A DNA stretch of 64,000 nt from Variovorax fucosicus (GCF_030316825.1 NZ_JASZYU010000001.1:558001-622000); one strand, 5' to 3'; shown: positions 35,165 through 48,148, numbered from the stretch's first letter. The notes: a model not told the origin generated them from the letters alone. Program-made: numbers and translations.

Positions 35165-35575
35165 ATGAAAGCGAACGAGCCGACGCTGATTGAAGAAAAA
35201 GACATTGAGCCGTGGCTGCACCTGTTTGCCCGTATCGATGTCACCCTGATGTCGGTCAGCGGCGCGGAAGCTCAGCGGATCTTCCGCGCCCTGGGGCCGC
35301 ACCGGCGGGCCAACGCGCACCAACGCCTGCTGCTTGAGCGGCGAAGGCTGATCCTGGAGTTGCAGGACATGGGTGTGTGCCCCATTCAAGGAGGGGCGCT
35401 TCCCGCCTGGGGGTCACCTTGTGAAGGTTCCCCGGGCGCCAACTACGAGCTCCTGGCCCAGGCATTTGCGCAATGTGCGCTGGCCGCAGACAGACTGGGA
35501 AAGTTCGCGCTGAGACGATGGCTGCTCGACCGGGCGCACATGCACCGGCAACATGCGCTGTTCCTTTCGACTTGA
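35165..35575 (+). CDS. Hypothetical protein, 136 aa
   Basis: A 136-residue protein, mostly helical, rich in Leu, Ala and Arg, without signal or membrane segment (EKDIEPWLHLFARIDVTLM near the start, a long C-terminal helical part ending RRWLLDRAHMHRQHALF). ATG 35165 follows GGAGACAATTC. I do not recognise the family. Divergent from the DUF4375 gene. Confidence 0.55.
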   Translation: MKANEPTLIEEKDIEPWLHLFARIDVTLMSVSGAEAQRIFRALGPHRRANAHQRLLLERRRLILELQDMGVCPIQGGALPAWGSPCEGSPGANYELLAQAFAQCALAADRLGKFALRRWLLDRAHMHRQHALFLST

Positions 35576-35629
35576 AGGCGACGAGGTCACGCTCCTTGAG
35601 GAGCCGTCCGCCCCTGGCCGCGGTCTGTC

Positions 35630-36181
35630 CTATGGCAAGGGCCGGGCAACAGCTTGCGCGTTGGCAGTTGGCAGGTGGAAGAGGTGCAACTCCTTCCACC
35701 GGCCTGTTGAATTCTCAAGCAACACGACCGAGTTGCACTCCGCACCGATGGCGCCGGATGCTTCGAGCCTGATTTGCAACTCAGCCGCGGCTTCATCGGC
35801 TTCGGATGCGTCGCCGTGTGCAACGGTAAGGTGTGGAACGATCCCTTGGTGCGCCCCCTCGTACGGCTGGAAATCCGGAAAAGCGTCTACAAGGGCCATG
35901 GTCATTGCGACGAACGGCGCTGGAGGTTCAGGCGCGAGATAGGTCGTCTCGGGGAAGCGGGCCACTTCTTCCAGCGAGAAACGGAACGCAGTGACTCGCG
36001 CAAGTGCGCGCTGCGCCCGGTCGAGGACTGCAGGCGTGATCTGCTGCGGATCCATGAAAGGGACCAGCAGGGTGATGTGCGCCGGGACGCCCTGCTTTGC
36101 GGTCGCATCGAAACGCTGGCGCAGGTCGCCCACAAGCAGCTCGGCGGAGGGCACCCGGACGGCAAAGGCGGATATCGGCAT
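35630..36181 (-). CDS. 2'-5' RNA ligase family protein (2H phosphoesterase)
   Basis: A 183-residue protein with the two HxT-type motifs of the 2H phosphoesterase superfamily: HITLLVPF near residue 35 and HLTVAHG near residue 118, in two-lobed order. Family knowledge: members act on 2',3'-cyclic phosphates or 2'-5' linkages in RNA; the in vivo role in bacteria is often unknown. ATG 36181 begins the first strand (ISAFAVRVP). Same strand as the LysR gene upstream, 45 bp apart. Confidence 0.88.
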   Translation of the reverse strand: MPISAFAVRVPSAELLVGDLRQRFDATAKQGVPAHITLLVPFMDPQQITPAVLDRAQRALARVTAFRFSLEEVARFPETTYLAPEPPAPFVAMTMALVDAFPDFQPYEGAHQGIVPHLTVAHGDASEADEAAAELQIRLEASGAIGAECNSVVLLENSTGRWKELHLFHLPTANAQAVARPLP

Positions 36182-36226
36182 GGGCCAGGATGATATTCAT
36201 CAGCGGCCGACTTGAAGATGCCAGGC

Positions 36227-37141
36227 TCACTTGCCGGAAGGCGCCTGCCACCAGCCTTCGGCAAAGCGCCCCTGCAGGAAAGCGACGAATGCCGACACCT
36301 TGCCCGGCACCAGCTTCGGCGACGGAAACACCGCGTGGATCTCCTGCTCGGCCAGCGTGTGATCGGCCAGCACTTCGAGCACCTTGCCGAGCAGCAGCGA
36401 ATCGCTGGCGACATAGCGCGGCATCATCGCAATGCCGAGCCCGTCGCGCGCCGCTGCCAGCACCGCAGACACATTGTTCGAGCGAAAGCGCCCCGACACC
36501 GCCACGTTGACCGCCTCGCCCTTCGGCGTGCGCATGCGCCAGACCTCGTCGCCCACCACGCTGCTGTAGATGAGCGCAACGTGCGCGCTCAAGTCCTGCG
36601 CGCGCTTGGGCACGCCGTGCTTCTTGAGGTAGGCCGGCGACGCCACCATGACCCATGGGTTCATGCCCAGGAAGCGCGCGCCGAGCGACGAATCGGCCAG
36701 CTTGCCCATGCGGATGGCGACATCGATGCCCTGCGCGATCAGGTCGACGTACCGGTCTTCGAAGCTCAGGTCGAGCTGCACCTGCGGATGGCGGCGCATG
36801 TACTCCAGCGCCAGCGGCACGACCACGCGGCGCCCGAAGGCCACCGAGGTGCCGATGCGCAGCAGCCCCTGCGCCTGGCCCTGTTTCAGCTGCACGATGC
36901 TGTCGGCTTCACCGGCATCGCGCACGATGGTCTTGCACTTCTCGTAGTAGAGCGCGCCCGACTCCGTGAGGCTCACGCCGCGGGTGTTGCGGTTGAGCAG
37001 GCGCACCTTGAGCCGCGCCTCGGCGGCCGCGATCTGCTTGGTCACGGTGGGCTGTGTGGTGTTGAACTCGCGCGCGGCTTTCGAGAAGCTGCCGGTCTCG
37101 ACCACACGCACGAACATCTCCATTGCCAACAGTCGGTCCAT
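36227..37141 (-). CDS. LysR family transcriptional regulator, gcl-linked
   Basis: A 304-residue LysR protein of the CrgA-like branch. Seen: [19 protein letters not shown], recognition helix [28 protein letters not shown], then the effector domain with [18 protein letters not shown]. Divergent from gcl-hyi-glxR, so most likely it controls glyoxylate assimilation. A clear inverted repeat lies 19 bp from its start (37160-37176). Confidence 0.93.
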   Translation of the reverse strand: MDRLLAMEMFVRVVETGSFSKAAREFNTTQPTVTKQIAAAEARLKVRLLNRNTRGVSLTESGALYYEKCKTIVRDAGEADSIVQLKQGQAQGLLRIGTSVAFGRRVVVPLALEYMRRHPQVQLDLSFEDRYVDLIAQGIDVAIRMGKLADSSLGARFLGMNPWVMVASPAYLKKHGVPKRAQDLSAHVALIYSSVVGDEVWRMRTPKGEAVNVAVSGRFRSNNVSAVLAAARDGLGIAMMPRYVASDSLLLGKVLEVLADHTLAEQEIHAVFPSPKLVPGKVSAFVAFLQGRFAEGWWQAPSGK

Positions 37142-37159
37142 GCCCGGATGGTAGCCAGT

Positions 37160-37176
37160 TATTCCATTCCGGAATA
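37160..37176. promoter_or_regulatory. LysR-site candidate TATTCC-ATTCC-GGAATA
   Basis: Perfect 6-bp arms around a 5-nt centre, also containing the palindrome ATTCCGGAAT. It lies between the divergent LysR and gcl genes, close to the regulator. This is the standard place for a LysR operator serving both directions. Confidence 0.6.
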
Positions 37177-37260
37177 GGTTTTATGGTTCGGCGCCCTCTT
37201 CTTCCGAACGGCCCGGCTTCCTACAGTCGGATCAGTTCAGCAGATCAAGGAGACCACCCC

Positions 37261-39057
<1,797 letters not shown>

Positions 39058-39066
39058 GGACGCACG

Positions 39067-39846
39067 ATGCCGCGCTTTGCCGCCAACCTCACGATGCTCT
39101 TCACCGAGCTGCCATTCATGCAGCGCTTCGAGGCTGCCGCCAGGGCCGGCTTCGATGCGGTCGAATACCTGTTTCCCTATGCGGTGCCGAAGAAGGAACT
39201 GGTCGCCGCGCTGCGCGACAACGCACTGGAACAGGTGCTGCACAACCTGCCGGCCGGCAACTGGGAAGCCGGCGAGCGCGGCATCGCCTGCCATCCGGAT
39301 CGCGTTGCCGAATTCCGCGAAGGCGTGGCGCGCGCCATCGACTACGCCACCGCGCTGGGCTGCCCGCAGGTCAACTGTCTGGCCGGAAAGATGCCCGTGG
39401 GCGCGGCCCTGCACCAGGTGCAGCCCACGCTGGTGGAGAACCTGCGCTTTGCAGCGCGCGAGCTGCAGGCCGCCGGCATCCGCCTGCTGATCGAGCCGAT
39501 CAACAGCTTCGACATTCCGGGCTTCATGCTCACGCGCACCGACCAGGCGCTCGCCCTGATGGACGAGGTGGGGTCACCCAATCTGAAGCTGCAATACGAC
39601 ATCTACCACGCGCAGCGCATGGAAGGCGAGCTCGGCGCCACGCTGGGCAACCACCTCGCGCGCATTGGCCACATCCAGCTCGCCGACAACCCGGGCCGCG
39701 GCGAACCCGGCACCGGCGAGATCAACTACCCGTGGCTGTTCAGGCACATCGACGCGATCGGCTACACGGGCTGGATCGGCTGCGAGTACCGGCCGCGCAC
39801 CGACACCGCCACAGGCCTCGGCTGGCGCACCGCGCTCACACACTAA
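39067..39846 (+). CDS. hyi: Hydroxypyruvate isomerase
   Basis: A 259-residue TIM-barrel isomerase interconverting hydroxypyruvate and tartronate semialdehyde. Seen: ANLTMLFTELPFMQRF, AVEYLFPY, LIEPINSFDIPGF with a metal-ligand Glu, QYDIYHAQRMEG, and HIQLADNPGRGEPGTGEINY, the family signature. It starts 9 bp after gcl and precedes glxR, the classic order. Confidence 0.95.
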   Translation: MPRFAANLTMLFTELPFMQRFEAAARAGFDAVEYLFPYAVPKKELVAALRDNALEQVLHNLPAGNWEAGERGIACHPDRVAEFREGVARAIDYATALGCPQVNCLAGKMPVGAALHQVQPTLVENLRFAARELQAAGIRLLIEPINSFDIPGFMLTRTDQALALMDEVGSPNLKLQYDIYHAQRMEGELGATLGNHLARIGHIQLADNPGRGEPGTGEINYPWLFRHIDAIGYTGWIGCEYRPRTDTATGLGWRTALTH

Positions 39847-39868
39847 GCAAGTAAGGAACCGCAACGAC

Positions 39869-40765
39869 ATGTCCAACGCATCGCAGAAGATCGGCTTCAT
39901 CGGCCTCGGCATCATGGGCGCACCCATGGCGGGGCATCTGCTTGACGCCGGCCACGCGCTCTTCGTCCACACGCGCAGCACCGCACCCGAGCCCTTCGCC
40001 TCGCGCGCCACGGTGTGCGCCTCTGCCACCGAGGTGGCACAGAAGGCCGACATCGTCTTCCTCATGGTGCCGGACACGCCCGACGTGGAGAAGGTGCTGT
40101 TCGGCGAAGGCGGCGTTGCGGCCGGTCTCGGCAAGGGCAAGCTGGTGGTCGATTGCAGCTCGATCGACCCGATTGCCACCCAGGCATTTGCGCAACGCAT
40201 CGCCGGTCTCGGCTGCGGCTATGTCGATGCACCCGTTTCCGGCGGCGAGGTGGGCGCGAAGGCCGCGAGCCTCACGATCATGTGTGGCGGCGCAGAGGCC
40301 GACTTCGACCGCGTGAAGCCGCTGCTCGAGAAGATGGGCAAGAACCTCACGCTTGTGGGCGATGTCGGCGCGGGGCAGATCACCAAGGTTGCCAACCAGA
40401 TCATCGTGGCGCTGAACATCGCAGCGGTTTCCGAAGCGCTGGTGTTCGCATCGAAGGCCGGCGCCGACCCGGCCCGGGTGCGGCAGGCGCTGATGGGCGG
40501 CTTCGCGTCGTCGCGCATCCTGGAAGTGCATGGCGAGCGGATGATCAAGCGCACCTTTGCGCCGGGTTTTCGCATTGCCTTGCACCAGAAGGACTTGAAC
40601 CTGGCACTGCAGAGCGCGCGCGCACTCGGCGTCGCGCTGCCGCAGACGGCCGGCGCAGCGCAGCTCATGAACGCCTGCGCCGCGCTGGGCCACGGGCAGG
40701 CCGATCACTCTGCGCTGGTCAGGGCGCTCGAAGCGTTGGCGCAGCATCCGGTGCAGCCGGACTGA
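39869..40765 (+). CDS. glxR: 2-hydroxy-3-oxopropionate (tartronate semialdehyde) reductase
   Basis: A 298-residue beta-hydroxyacid dehydrogenase that reduces tartronate semialdehyde to D-glycerate. Seen: NAD(P) motif GFIGLGIMGAPMAGHLL, substrate motif DAPVSGGEVGA, catalytic Lys in QITKVANQI and the KDLNLAL motif. ATG 39869 follows AAGGAACC; the frame upstream runs inside hyi. Together with gcl and hyi it completes the glycerate route from glyoxylate; glycerate kinase is not in the window. Confidence 0.95.
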   Translation: MSNASQKIGFIGLGIMGAPMAGHLLDAGHALFVHTRSTAPEPFASRATVCASATEVAQKADIVFLMVPDTPDVEKVLFGEGGVAAGLGKGKLVVDCSSIDPIATQAFAQRIAGLGCGYVDAPVSGGEVGAKAASLTIMCGGAEADFDRVKPLLEKMGKNLTLVGDVGAGQITKVANQIIVALNIAAVSEALVFASKAGADPARVRQALMGGFASSRILEVHGERMIKRTFAPGFRIALHQKDLNLALQSARALGVALPQTAGAAQLMNACAALGHGQADHSALVRALEALAQHPVQPD

Positions 40766-40882
40766 TGCGGCCTTGCACGGAGTCCTGCGTTGATCTGAGC
40801 GCTGCGGTTCCGGGGTGGGATCAGGGCGGCGGGGCACATTCGCGGAAGGGGCCACCCGCCGCCAGCGGCCCACCCCGAAACG

Positions 40883-42250
40883 TCAGCCCTTGACGCTCAC
40901 ACTTTCGCGAACCGGCAATGGCCCGGAGGCTTCCAGCGACTCCTTGAGGTTCTTGCGACGCCAGGCCCAGGTCTTGAACGCCTGCGGCATGATAGTGATG
41001 CACGACACGTAGTAGACCAGCTTGAAGCCCAGGAAGCGCGGCCCCACCGGCGTATCGCGGAACAGGTCGCCCGCCAGGATCGACAGCAGCGCCTCCTGCA
41101 TGCGCCACACGTTCTGCGGCTGCATGAAGATCCTGCGGATCGCCGGCGACGTGATGCGGTAGATGAACCACGAGAACATCTTCGGCCCGTGCTTCATGAC
41201 CTTCTCGAAACGGCGGAAAGCCTTCTCGGCCTCCTTCTCTTCGCCCTTCAGCCAGTGGTTCACCGCGGTCGCGCTTTCGAAGGCGCTGTTCATCGCCAGG
41301 AACACACCCGACGAGAACATCGGATCGACGAAGGCGTAGGCGTCGCCGATCATCATGAAGCGGTCGCCGCGGCAGAACTTCGAGTCGTAGGCGTAGTTGC
41401 CGGTCGAGGTGGCGCCCTCGAGCAGCGTCGCGTCCTTGAGCCGCTCGGCCAGCTTGGGCGCGAGCGCGATGGTTTCCATCAGGAACTCGGTCAGGCTGCC
41501 CTTGCGCTGCTTGAAGTAGGCCGGCGACGCCACGGCGCCGACGCTGGTGGTGCCGTCGCGCAGCGGAATGAACCAGAACCAGCCGTGGTCGAACCAGAAC
41601 AGCGTGATGTTGCCCTCGTAGCGCCCCGGATTGCGCTGCGCGCCGGCGAAGTGGCCGTACAGCGCCGCGCTGGCATGCTTGCGGCTGCGCTGCTTGGCAT
41701 CGAACTGGTTCGACAGCAGCGTGTCACGGCCGCTGGCGTCGATCACGAAACGCGGGCGCCAGCTGGTTTCCGTGCCATCGCCGGCCTTGACCTTGACCAG
41801 CGCGCGCTCGTCGCCGCCCTTGCCAGCCTCGGTGTCGACCTCGGTCACCTTGTGGCCTTCGAAGGTGCGCGCACCGCGCTTGGCGGCCAGGCGGAACAGC
41901 AGCTCGTCGAGCTCGGCGCGGCGCACGTGCACGGCATAGGGAAACGACTTGTCCATCGCCTCGCCGAAGAAGAAATGGCTGGTGTGGTCGTGCCAGGGCG
42001 AGACGAACTCGGCGCCGTACTTGGCGATGCCGATGGCCTCGACCTCGGTGCGGATGCCCAGCCGGTCGAACAGCGGCATGTTCATCGGCAGCAGCGATTC
42101 GCCGATGTGAAAGCGCGGGTGCTGCGCCTTCTCGATCAGCACCACGTCGTGGCCCTTGTCCGCGAGCAGCGCGGCAACCGTGGAGCCGGCGGGTCCGCCA
42201 CCGATGACCACGACGTCCGGGCTCGATCCTGTGAATTCTTGAAGTGCCAT
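40883..42250 (-). CDS. FAD-dependent monooxygenase, flavin-dependent halogenase-like
   Basis: A 455-residue flavoprotein. Seen: FAD motif VVVIGGGPAGSTVAALLADKG, HIGESLLP, Lys77 in IAKYGAEF, the WxWxIP motif as WFWFIP at 224-229, and the second FAD motif GDAYAFVDPMFSSG. GxGxxG plus WxWxIP plus a Lys in this position are the features used to recognise flavin-dependent halogenases; the family also has non-halogenating members, so halogenation is inference. ATG 42250 follows GGAGGGCC. Convergent with glxR and divergent from maeB. Confidence 0.75.
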   Translation of the reverse strand: MALQEFTGSSPDVVVIGGGPAGSTVAALLADKGHDVVLIEKAQHPRFHIGESLLPMNMPLFDRLGIRTEVEAIGIAKYGAEFVSPWHDHTSHFFFGEAMDKSFPYAVHVRRAELDELLFRLAAKRGARTFEGHKVTEVDTEAGKGGDERALVKVKAGDGTETSWRPRFVIDASGRDTLLSNQFDAKQRSRKHASAALYGHFAGAQRNPGRYEGNITLFWFDHGWFWFIPLRDGTTSVGAVASPAYFKQRKGSLTEFLMETIALAPKLAERLKDATLLEGATSTGNYAYDSKFCRGDRFMMIGDAYAFVDPMFSSGVFLAMNSAFESATAVNHWLKGEEKEAEKAFRRFEKVMKHGPKMFSWFIYRITSPAIRRIFMQPQNVWRMQEALLSILAGDLFRDTPVGPRFLGFKLVYYVSCITIMPQAFKTWAWRRKNLKESLEASGPLPVRESVSVKG

Positions 42251-42418
42251 TGACCCGCAGGCCCTCCGGGGTTGTCTTGTATCCGGCTGAAACTGCCGCG
42301 GGGCAGAGTTTAGCGACCCGGCGCGAGGCCTCCCGGGTTGCGCCATCGTGGTTGTCACTACGGGGGCGGCTTGCGCTTTTGGAGTAGCCTCTTTGGTCGT
42401 TAGAAAAAGGAGATTTTC

Positions 42419-44719
<2,301 letters not shown>

Positions 44720-44751
44720 TGCGTCTGCGGCTTCGCCGGCACCGAAGGGTT

Positions 44752-44780
44752 CGCACCAATCGCGTGCGGGCACCTTTTTT
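44752..44780 (+). terminator. Possible rho-independent terminator after maeB
   Basis: CGCAC-CAATCGC-GTGCG stem-loop followed six bases later by six T residues (44775-44780). The stem is short and separated from the T-run by GGCACC, so it is a weak candidate. Confidence 0.4.
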
Positions 44781-44819
44781 GCTTGAATCCCGTGCATTGC
44801 ACTCACACCGGAATCAAGA

Positions 44820-45845
44820 ATGAACAAGCGCCAGTTGCTCCAGTCCTTCCTCGCCGCATCGGCACTCAGCTTCGGACTGGTCGCGCAGGCCCAGACCACG
44901 CCAATCAAGTTCCAGCTCGACTGGCGCTTCGAAGGCCCGGCCGCGCTGTTCCTGCACCCGGCCGCCAAGGGCTATTTCAAGAACGCGGGCCTGGACGTGA
45001 CCATTGACGCCGGCAACGGCTCGGGCGGCACTGTCACCCGCGTGGCGTCGGGCGCCTACGAAATGGGCTTTGCCGACCTGGCCGCGCTGATGGAATTCCA
45101 CGCCAACAACCCCGACAGCCCGAACAAGCCGGTTGCGGTAATGATGGTCTACAACAACACGCCGGCCTCGGTGATGGCACTCAAGAAAAGCGGCATCGCC
45201 AAGCCCGCCGACCTCGCCGGCAAGAAGCTCGGCGCGCCGGTCTTCGACGCCGGCCGCCGCGCGTTCCCGATCTTCGCCAAGGCCAACAACATCGGCGCAG
45301 TCAACTGGACCGCCATGGACCCGACGCTGCGCGAAACCATGCTGATCCGCGGTGACATCGACGCCATCACCGGCTTCACCTTCACATCGCTGCTGAACCT
45401 GGAGGCGCGCGGCGCCAAGGCCGCCGACATCGTGGTGCTGCCCTACCCCGACTACGGCGTGAAGCTCTACGGCAACGTGATCATCGCGTCGCCCAAGCTC
45501 ATCAAGGAGAACCCGGAAGCGGTGAAGAAATTCCTCTCGGCCTTCGCCAAGGGTGCCAAGGAAGTCATCGCTAACCCGCCGGTGGCGATCGAATCGGTCA
45601 AGGCGCGCGACGGCATCATCGACAGCAAGCTCGAAACCCGTCGCCTGCAACTGGCCATCGACACCGTGATCAACAGCCCCGACGCGCGCGCCGAAGGCTT
45701 CGGCACCGTGAACGCCGGCCGGCTCGCGCTGATGGCCTCGCAGGTTTCCGACGCCTTCAACACCAAGACCCGGGTGAGCCCCGACGCGGTGTGGAACGGC
45801 ACGCTGCTGCCGCCCGCGGCCGAACTCGCGATCCTGCGCAAGTGA
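44820..45845 (+). CDS. ABC transporter substrate-binding protein (NMT1/SsuA-like)
   Basis: A 341-residue periplasmic protein. Seen: signal peptide at residues 1-25 ending VAQAQT, then FQLDWRFEGPAALFLHPAAKGYFKNAGLDV and GNGSGGTVTRVASGAYEMGFADLAAL, typical of the NMT1/THI5 and NitT/TauT binding proteins. The ligand class of this family includes pyrimidines, sulfonates and nitrate. Its stop overlaps the ATPase start by one base. The deaminase gene downstream makes a nitrogen heterocycle or nucleobase a reasonable guess. Confidence 0.92.
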   Translation: MNKRQLLQSFLAASALSFGLVAQAQTTPIKFQLDWRFEGPAALFLHPAAKGYFKNAGLDVTIDAGNGSGGTVTRVASGAYEMGFADLAALMEFHANNPDSPNKPVAVMMVYNNTPASVMALKKSGIAKPADLAGKKLGAPVFDAGRRAFPIFAKANNIGAVNWTAMDPTLRETMLIRGDIDAITGFTFTSLLNLEARGAKAADIVVLPYPDYGVKLYGNVIIASPKLIKENPEAVKKFLSAFAKGAKEVIANPPVAIESVKARDGIIDSKLETRRLQLAIDTVINSPDARAEGFGTVNAGRLALMASQVSDAFNTKTRVSPDAVWNGTLLPPAAELAILRK

Positions 45846-46693
45846 TGGCGGCCACCGGCGCGGCGCCCTTCGTCGATTTCCAGGACGTCTGGCTCGCGTA
45901 CAACGAAGAGCTGCTCGCGCAGAACCACTTCGCCGTCGAGGCGATCGATCTGCAGGTCCAGCGCGGCGAGTTCATCGCCATCGTCGGGCCGTCGGGCTGT
46001 GGCAAGTCGACCTTCATGAAGCTCACGACCGGGCTCAAGATGCCTTCGATGGGCAAGATCCGCATCGACGGGCAGCCCGTGACCGGCCCGCTCAAGATCT
46101 CGGGCATGGCCTTCCAGGCGCCCTCGCTGTTGCCCTGGCGCACCACCGTCGACAACGTGCTGCTGCCGCTCGAGATCGTCGAGCCCTACCGCTCCAGCTT
46201 CAAGGCCAGGAGGAAGGAATACGTCGAGCGTGCGCGCAAGTTGCTGCAGAAGGTCGGCCTGGCCGGCTACGAAGACAAGTTCCCGTGGCAACTCTCGGGC
46301 GGCATGCAGCAGCGCGCCAGCATCTGCCGTGCGCTGATCCACGAACCCAAGATGCTGCTGCTCGACGAGCCCTTCGGCGCGCTCGATGCGTTCACGCGCG
46401 AGGAGCTCTGGTGCATCCTGCGCGACCTCTGGACCGAACAGAAATTCAATGTGATCCTGGTCACCCACGACCTGCGCGAATCGGTGTTCCTGGCCGACAC
46501 GGTGTACGTGATGAGCAAGAGCCCGGGCCGCTTCGTGGTCAAGCGCGAGATCGCGCTGCCGCGCCCGCGCGAACTCGAACTCACCTACACCAAGGAGTTC
46601 ACCGACATCGTGCTGGAACTGCGCGGCCACATCGGCGCGATCCGAAACACCGGCATCAGCGCCGCGGCAACCGCAGCGGCGGTGGCGTCATGA
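45845..46693 (+). CDS. ABC transporter ATP-binding protein (NitT/TauT type)
   Basis: A 282-residue ATPase. Seen: Walker A GPSGCGKST, Q-loop in AFQAPSLLPWRT, signature LSGGMQQR, Walker B MLLLDEPFGAL and the switch His in VTHDL. Cytoplasmic energiser for the importer. ATG 45845 overlaps the stop of the binding-protein gene; the frame upstream lies inside it. Confidence 0.95.
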   Translation: MAATGAAPFVDFQDVWLAYNEELLAQNHFAVEAIDLQVQRGEFIAIVGPSGCGKSTFMKLTTGLKMPSMGKIRIDGQPVTGPLKISGMAFQAPSLLPWRTTVDNVLLPLEIVEPYRSSFKARRKEYVERARKLLQKVGLAGYEDKFPWQLSGGMQQRASICRALIHEPKMLLLDEPFGALDAFTREELWCILRDLWTEQKFNVILVTHDLRESVFLADTVYVMSKSPGRFVVKREIALPRPRELELTYTKEFTDIVLELRGHIGAIRNTGISAAATAAAVAS

Positions 46694-46770
46694 GCGCCGC
46701 GCCGGGCCGCCCCAAGCAAGCTCGCTCCCGCTCGGCGGGAAGGCGCGCAGCGCCAAGGGTGTACAAATGA
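46690..46770 (+). other. Overlapping 26-codon ORF bridging ATPase and permease genes
   Basis: ATG 46690 overlaps the ATPase stop by ATGA and its own TGA overlaps the permease ATG at 46767 by ATGA. It encodes 26 Arg/Ala/Pro-rich residues (start SAAPGRPKQARSRSAGRR). Composition suggests it is not a functional protein; the DNA looks like a GC-rich intergenic repeat. It could couple translation of the permease to the ATPase. Confidence 0.4.
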
Positions 46771-47537
46771 CGAAGAACTCGAGGCAGATCGAAACCTGGT
46801 CGCCGTGGATCCTGCTGGTCGCGGTGCTGCTGCTGTGGGAGATCGTCTGCCGCGGCTTCGGCGTTTCGGACTTCATCTTCCCCAGCCCTTCACGCATCTG
46901 GACGCAGTTCTGGGAGTTCAAGGAAATCATCGCGGGCCATGCGTGGCGCACCTTCTGGGTCACGATGGCCGGCTTTGGCCTGGCGATCGTCGTGGGGGTG
47001 CTGCTCGGCTTCGTGATCGGTAGTTCGCGCCTCGCCTACGCGGCGATGTACCCGCTCATGACGGCCTTCAACGCGCTGCCCAAGGCGGCCTTCGTGCCGA
47101 TCCTCGTGGTGTGGTTCGGCATCGGCGTGGGGCCGGCGATTCTCACGGCCTTCCTGATCAGCTTCTTCCCCATCATGGTCAACATCGCGACCGGCCTGGC
47201 CACGCTGGAGCCCGAGCTGGAAGACGTGCTGCGCGTGCTCGGTGCCAAGCGCTGGGACGTGCTGATCAAGATCGGCTTGCCGCGCTCGATGCCGTATTTC
47301 TACGCCTCGCTCAAGGTCGCGATCACGCTGGCCTTCGTCGGAACCACGGTGAGCGAGATGACTGCCGCCAACGAGGGCATCGGCTACCTGCTGATCTCCG
47401 CCGGCTCGGCCATGCAGATGGGCCTGGCCTTTGCCGGGCTGATGGTGGTGGGTGCGATGGCGATGGCGATGTACGAACTCTTCAGCGTGATCGAGAAGCA
47501 CACCACTGGCTGGGCCCACCGCGGATCCCAGGCATGA
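46767..47537 (+). CDS. ABC transporter permease (NitT/TauT type)
   Basis: A 256-residue inner-membrane permease with about six hydrophobic spans. Seen: the binding-protein-dependent transport motif with the EAA-like loop LGAKRWDVLIKIGLPRSMPYFYASLKV and FNALPKAAFVPILVVWFGIG. With the preceding two genes it makes a complete importer (one permease type, probably a homodimer). Confidence 0.93.
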   Translation: MTKNSRQIETWSPWILLVAVLLLWEIVCRGFGVSDFIFPSPSRIWTQFWEFKEIIAGHAWRTFWVTMAGFGLAIVVGVLLGFVIGSSRLAYAAMYPLMTAFNALPKAAFVPILVVWFGIGVGPAILTAFLISFFPIMVNIATGLATLEPELEDVLRVLGAKRWDVLIKIGLPRSMPYFYASLKVAITLAFVGTTVSEMTAANEGIGYLLISAGSAMQMGLAFAGLMVVGAMAMAMYELFSVIEKHTTGWAHRGSQA

Positions 47538-47652
47538 GGCTCGCCCCCAGTCTTCGCGCACTTCATGTCGCTTCGCCAACCCCCTCGCCGGGGGCAACAC
47601 CTGCGGCCCGGCAAAGCCGGTTCCGCGGTGTTTCCCGAAGGGGCCGCGGAGC
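47538..47652. repeat. GC-rich intergenic element with hairpins
   Basis: The 115 bp between permease and deaminase hold several dyads: CCCCCTCGCCGGGGG, CCGGC-AAA-GCCGG and paired GC stretches near CCGCGG. It resembles the repeated intergenic sequences that are common in this bacterial group, which I recall but cannot confirm here. No start site other than the deaminase ATG. Confidence 0.35.
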
Positions 47653-48135
47653 ATGACGCCGGTGCAAGCGATCAAGGCCCTCCGTCGTGCGAACGAGGTG
47701 GCCCGCCGCGCCATGGCGATGGGCCGGCACCCGTTCGGCGCGGTGCTCATCGCGCCCGATGGCGATACGGTGCTGGCCGAGCAGGGCAACATCGACACGG
47801 TGAACCACGCCGAGGCCACGCTGGCGCGGCACGCGGCCGGCAACTGGCCGGCCGACTATTTGTGGCAGTGCACGCTGGTCACGACCTTCGAGCCCTGCGC
47901 GATGTGCGCCGGCACCAGCTACTGGGCGAACATCGGGCGCGTGGTCTATGGCGCCGAAGAGTCGGCGCTGCTCGCGCTGACCGGCGACCACCCGGAGAAC
48001 CCGACGCTGAGCCTGCCCTGCCGCGAAGTCTTCGCACGCGGACAGAAGGCGGTCGAAGTGATCGGACCCGTGCCGGCGCTGGCCGAAGAGATGATCGCGA
48101 CTCACCGCGGGTTCTGGGAACAACGCGGCGGCTGA
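47653..48135 (+). CDS. Nucleoside/nucleobase deaminase (CMP/dCMP deaminase fold)
   Basis: A 160-residue zinc deaminase. Seen: the zinc and proton-shuttle motif NHAEATL and the zinc cysteines in EPCAMCAG, with GRVVYGAEES after them. It belongs to the guanine deaminase/tadA-like superfamily; substrate cannot be decided. Downstream of the NitT/TauT-type importer by 115 bp on the same strand, so it may deaminate the imported compound. Confidence 0.88.
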   Translation: MTPVQAIKALRRANEVARRAMAMGRHPFGAVLIAPDGDTVLAEQGNIDTVNHAEATLARHAAGNWPADYLWQCTLVTTFEPCAMCAGTSYWANIGRVVYGAEESALLALTGDHPENPTLSLPCREVFARGQKAVEVIGPVPALAEEMIATHRGFWEQRGG

Positions 48136-48148
48136 GCGCCCGGCACAT

